From assembly GCA_964605655.1 (NCBI GenBank), contig CAZSDK010000010.1, forward strand, positions 66,310 to 130,309: a DNA stretch of 64,000 bases, written 5' to 3'. The stretch comes from JAKLIX01 sp964605655. Lineage in GTDB: Bacteria > Bacteroidota > Bacteroidia > Bacteroidales > CAIXZF01. This document shows positions 61,143 to 64,000 of this stretch, one piece after another (the first letter of the stretch is position 1; each line of letters opens with the position of its first letter). Both the position numbers and the translations under genes were made by a program. Below the pieces are notes generated by a model that did no database searches, was not told the origin of the DNA, and was given only the letters and a program-made list of their open reading frames with translations.

Positions 61143-63809
61143 CTATACTTCCTCATATTCTGTCCGGGCGATGACCTCATCCTGGATGGCCTTGCCGAGT
61201 TCGACCCAGTATTGGGTGAAACCGGCCACCCTGACCATCAGGCCCCTGTATTCGTCCGGGTTTGCCTGTGCCTTCTTCAGCATGCGGCTGTCGACGATGT
61301 TGAACTGAACGTGAAATCCTCCTTTCCTGAGGTAAGAGCGGGTCAGTTCGAGGAACTTTCTCGATCCGTCGCGGCCCTTCACGGCTGAAGGGTGTATCTT
61401 CATGTTCAGCTGTGAATTCTGTGAGCGGGAATGGTCCCAGCAGGTGGCGGAGCTGAACAAGGCATAGGGCCCGTTTTTATCGGTACCCGGGTATGCCGAT
61501 ACCGAACCGTCGGAAAAGGTGGTGCCTGAGAGCCTTCCGTCGGCCGTGGCCAGGGTCACTGCTCCCATGGGGGCATGGGTGGAAACGGATATCTGGCAGG
61601 CATACATGGGCTCGTCATACAACGACCGGTAATCATGGCACATGTCGCAGAACCACTCCTCCCATTCCCTGAAAATACGGTCTACATAAGGATCATCGTT
61701 ACCGAATTTCGGGGCATCGTGACTGAATTTCAGGATGCGGCGGTACTCGGCGCTGTCTTCTTTGGGCTGCTGGTCGATGAGTGAATAGGAGCCTACTTCC
61801 TGGGCCGTCTTGAACCCAAAGTTGGCGAGGATAGCGTTTCGGTACTCGGTAAGGGTGAATGTCTGATCATCGTACACATTTTTCCTGAGGGAAGCCAGTG
61901 CGTTGACCAGGTTCGTGGTGCCGCAGGTCTCGATGTTAAAGGTGGTGTTGTACCGGCAGCCTTTCTGCCCGATGTCCTTGCCCTTGGCGAGGCAGTCCGG
62001 CTTCAGCATGGAATTCACCAGCGAGGGGGATATCTTCCTCCAGGCATCATGTTGTACGTTGTTGCAGAGCGTCAGCACTTCCACGGCCCTGGTAAAATAC
62101 TTTTGGAAAGCGGTCCATAGCTCCTCGTAGGTATTAAGTTTATAACCATGCGATGGAAAAACCCTTTCTCCGGTGCGCATGTCCATTCCATCGAAAAGGA
62201 CCACCTCCAGGAGCTTGGGCAGGGAGATAAAATGAACACCGACGCTGGTGGCAGGACCGGAACCGCCCGGGATCCAGTGGATCTCTCCATCCAGTTCCAG
62301 CGGCATCCAGCTGCCGGGTGAGGTCTCAAGGCATCCGCCTATGGACCAGGCCCTGGCTTCCTCCTGGGTCATCCCCTCATGGCCGTAATTGTCGACCAGG
62401 AACTCCATAGCCACCCGGTTGTTCACCCAGGCCGGGTAGCCGGTGCCAATCTTGGTGCATTCGATATTCTTTAAGAGGAACTCTTCCGGCAGCTTTTCGT
62501 CGTATAAGACCGAGAGCGTCGGCTGGGGTGTGGCGCAGGTCATGCCCGACTCCAGGATCAGCATCTCCAGCTCATTGGCTGCACTGCTGCCATCTTTCAG
62601 CAAGCCGCCTATGCATAGGTTATTAAAGGTATTTCCTGACAGCACGCCGCCGACCACACCCATGGAGGCAAAACAATCGATCTCCGTGAACTTGATGCGC
62701 ATGCATTCCAGCCATTCCAGGGTTTGATCACGGTTGATGAGGCCCTTGTCCATGTCTCTTTTCCAGAAAGGGTAGAGGACCTGGCCCAGGCGTCCGGGTG
62801 ACAATCCCGAGATGGCGTCTTCGTTCAGCACGGCGACATGGAAGATCCATACCAGCTGGAGCGCATCCCTGAAGTCTCTCGGAGGGTTTTCTGACAGCCA
62901 TTCAAGCCGGTCGGCAACCTCCAGGTATTCAGCCTGCAAGGGTGCCTCTTTCTCCAGTTCCGCCATATACCTGGCTTCATAGGAATAATTCAGTATCCAT
63001 TGTCTGATGCCTTCCAGGGTCAGGAGCGAAGCCTTAAAGAAGTAGAGGCGGTCCATGTCCGGACTGCCGGCCACCTCGGCCATTCTTTCCTGGCAATAAT
63101 TCATCATGCCCCCCAGACCGAACTGAAGCGGGTAGTAGAAGTTCATCACTTCCCGGCCCTGGGGCAGGGTATAGCCTGAGTCAAACATGCAGATGACCGA
63201 GCGCATCAGGGCTTCCTTTTCGTCATAGCCCGGGACCAGCTTCTCATATTTATGGCCTACATCGTCTACCGATTTGTTTCTCCACTGGTGTGCGATATGA
63301 AGCATGGCCGGCACCTCTTCCTTCCTGACGCCGAATTTTCCGGCAATGGAGATGACGTTGCCTTCACTTTTGGTGAAATTACCACCGCCTTTGCCCCAGG
63401 TGGTCACGTGGTCGGCACTCAGTTTGCCCTGTTTTACGGCTTCCTGGTACATCTCGTTTTCGGCGGCCATAAAGTAGGCTTCGGAAAGCCAGGGCATCGG
63501 GTAAGATCCCCGCAGGTAGCCTGCTTTTCCCATGACGATGCGTTCACCGGGGAAGATGACCGGGGTGAGGTGGGAGAAGGCCGATTTCAGCGACTCTGCC
63601 CTGCGGACGATGGGAATTTCCCCGTCGAGTTCTGCCCACTTCCGGGTGTACCAGTAGGGAAACTCCATGGATGCCGAGGACTTGGCGGCGAAATACAAAT
63701 CCCTCAACTCGCGGGCACGGGGCGTGGGTTCTTTTTTGACTTCCGGTGTGGTGGCTACCTGGGCGGGAGGCTGGCCAAACACGTTATAGACATCGGTGAT
63801 GTTCTCCAT
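61143..63809 (-). CDS. hpdB: Glycyl-radical arylacetate decarboxylase, large subunit (4-hydroxyphenylacetate decarboxylase type)
   Basis: An 889-residue glycyl-radical enzyme. The active-site cysteine is C493 in SIGGCLETSPGSW, with E495 two residues later, the CXE arrangement of 4-hydroxyphenylacetate decarboxylase. The radical site is G863 in RVAGFTQYWVELGKAIQDEV. It would decarboxylate 4-hydroxyphenylacetate to p-cresol or a related arylacetate. The ATG at 63809 (MENITDVYNVFGQ) is used because the longer frame begins at a TTG inside the promoter. It is first in an operon with its small subunit and activase. Indoleacetate or phenylacetate as the substrate is possible. Confidence 0.88.
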   Translation of the reverse strand: MENITDVYNVFGQPPAQVATTPEVKKEPTPRARELRDLYFAAKSSASMEFPYWYTRKWAELDGEIPIVRRAESLKSAFSHLTPVIFPGERIVMGKAGYLRGSYPMPWLSEAYFMAAENEMYQEAVKQGKLSADHVTTWGKGGGNFTKSEGNVISIAGKFGVRKEEVPAMLHIAHQWRNKSVDDVGHKYEKLVPGYDEKEALMRSVICMFDSGYTLPQGREVMNFYYPLQFGLGGMMNYCQERMAEVAGSPDMDRLYFFKASLLTLEGIRQWILNYSYEARYMAELEKEAPLQAEYLEVADRLEWLSENPPRDFRDALQLVWIFHVAVLNEDAISGLSPGRLGQVLYPFWKRDMDKGLINRDQTLEWLECMRIKFTEIDCFASMGVVGGVLSGNTFNNLCIGGLLKDGSSAANELEMLILESGMTCATPQPTLSVLYDEKLPEEFLLKNIECTKIGTGYPAWVNNRVAMEFLVDNYGHEGMTQEEARAWSIGGCLETSPGSWMPLELDGEIHWIPGGSGPATSVGVHFISLPKLLEVVLFDGMDMRTGERVFPSHGYKLNTYEELWTAFQKYFTRAVEVLTLCNNVQHDAWRKISPSLVNSMLKPDCLAKGKDIGQKGCRYNTTFNIETCGTTNLVNALASLRKNVYDDQTFTLTEYRNAILANFGFKTAQEVGSYSLIDQQPKEDSAEYRRILKFSHDAPKFGNDDPYVDRIFREWEEWFCDMCHDYRSLYDEPMYACQISVSTHAPMGAVTLATADGRLSGTTFSDGSVSAYPGTDKNGPYALFSSATCWDHSRSQNSQLNMKIHPSAVKGRDGSRKFLELTRSYLRKGGFHVQFNIVDSRMLKKAQANPDEYRGLMVRVAGFTQYWVELGKAIQDEVIARTEYEEV

Positions 63810-63845
63810 GGATAGAATTGAATGATAAGCGTTTACTGGACTCCG

Positions 63846-63853
63846 CAAAATTA
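63846..63853 (-). promoter_or_regulatory. Bacteroidota -7 box of the hpdBCA operon (TAATTTTG)
   Basis: On the minus strand TAATTTTG matches TAnnTTTG and lies 37 nt before the hpdB ATG. The upstream open frame starts inside it, supporting ATG 63809 as the start. Confidence 0.55.
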
Positions 63854-63898
63854 AGCATTTGATTACTTAAAACCCCTCTCCGGGAGCCCCGGTTGGTA

Positions 63899-63917
63899 AT
63901 TTATACGAAGTATAAAT
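63899..63917. promoter_or_regulatory. Candidate operator: perfect inverted repeat ATTTATAC-GAA-GTATAAAT
   Basis: A perfect 8-bp inverted repeat with a 3-bp centre lies about 46 bp upstream of the hpdB -7 box, where an activator would bind. A divergent gene beyond the window edge could share it. Confidence 0.5.
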
Positions 63918-63949
63918 AAGCTTGAAAAATATGGAAGGTTGTTATGATA

Positions 63950-63979
63950 AAACCACTGCCAAACCACTGCCAAACCACT
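63950..63979. repeat. Tandem 11-bp direct repeat
   Basis: The 11-mer AAACCACTGCC occurs twice in tandem and is followed by a partial third copy (AAACCACT), in non-coding sequence upstream of the hpdBCA promoter. No function is evident. Confidence 0.6.
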
Positions 63980-64000
63980 CTAAAATGCCGTTTTGTAAGT

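Overview
The window reads as a scaffold from an anaerobic member of the Bacteroidota. Three signs support this: secreted proteins with type IX secretion (T9SS) C-terminal sorting domains of both type A (17432-18775) and type B (4674-9272); many promoters of the Bacteroidota form TAnnTTTG with few Shine-Dalgarno sequences; and lineage-typical families such as the DUF5606 protein. Anaerobic metabolism is shown by the [FeFe]-hydrogenase maturase HydE, a 2-oxoacid:ferredoxin oxidoreductase operon, a glycyl-radical arylacetate decarboxylase with its activase, and two separate sets of heterodisulfide-reductase-like (Hdr/Dsr) iron-sulfur proteins. A run of exactly 100 N (41329-41428) is an assembly gap inside a repeat array. 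No rRNA, tRNA or CRISPR array was recognised.

Layout. 1-2.7 kb: end of a surface-polysaccharide cluster (glycosyltransferase, flippase) and a lipoprotein. 2.8-19.9 kb: housekeeping genes (parE, NAD(P)HX repair, hydE, rlmD, aroK, murB) mixed with large secreted or envelope proteins (a 1,532-residue T9SS type B protein, an OmpA-family protein, a TPR protein, a T9SS type A propeller). 19.9-26.6 kb: membrane transport (DUF4010/MgtC, NhaD-like antiporter, Kup, CPA2 antiporter, DedA). 26.6-32.1 kb: pyrD/pyrK with DUF5606, an ABC exporter and purB. 32.2-38.6 kb: one tight operon of Hdr-like proteins (HdrC-HdrB-HdrA-HdrC2-membrane HdrD) ending in a dicarboxylate/amino-acid symporter. 38.6-40.8 kb: two secreted proteins with dockerin-like repeats, one of them also with cohesin-like domains. 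40.9-42.4 kb: an IS200-type transposase flanked by two copies of a hairpin-rich repeat array. 42.5-45.3 kb: 2-oxoacid oxidoreductase operon. 45.4-50.9 kb: the most unusual locus. 51.0-54.4 kb: a decayed Crp/Fnr regulator, an aminotransferase, a methyltransferase and PhzF. 54.4-59.9 kb: RND efflux system. 60.0-63.8 kb: hpdBCA-type arylacetate decarboxylase.

The locus most worth attention is 45383-50909. One strong promoter appears to drive an unrecognised 82-residue protein, a cysteine-desulfurase-like PLP enzyme, an 81-residue cysteine-containing protein, a true DsrC (both redox cysteines present), a DsrM-like membrane cytochrome b subunit, a DsrK-like iron-sulfur reductase and a second cysteine desulfurase. 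No dissimilatory sulfite reductase is present in the window. My inference is a DsrC persulfide/trisulfide cycle fed from cysteine rather than from sulfite. The divergent gene is a Crp/Fnr-family regulator now broken by stop codons, and a perfect 19-bp inverted repeat sits between the two promoters.
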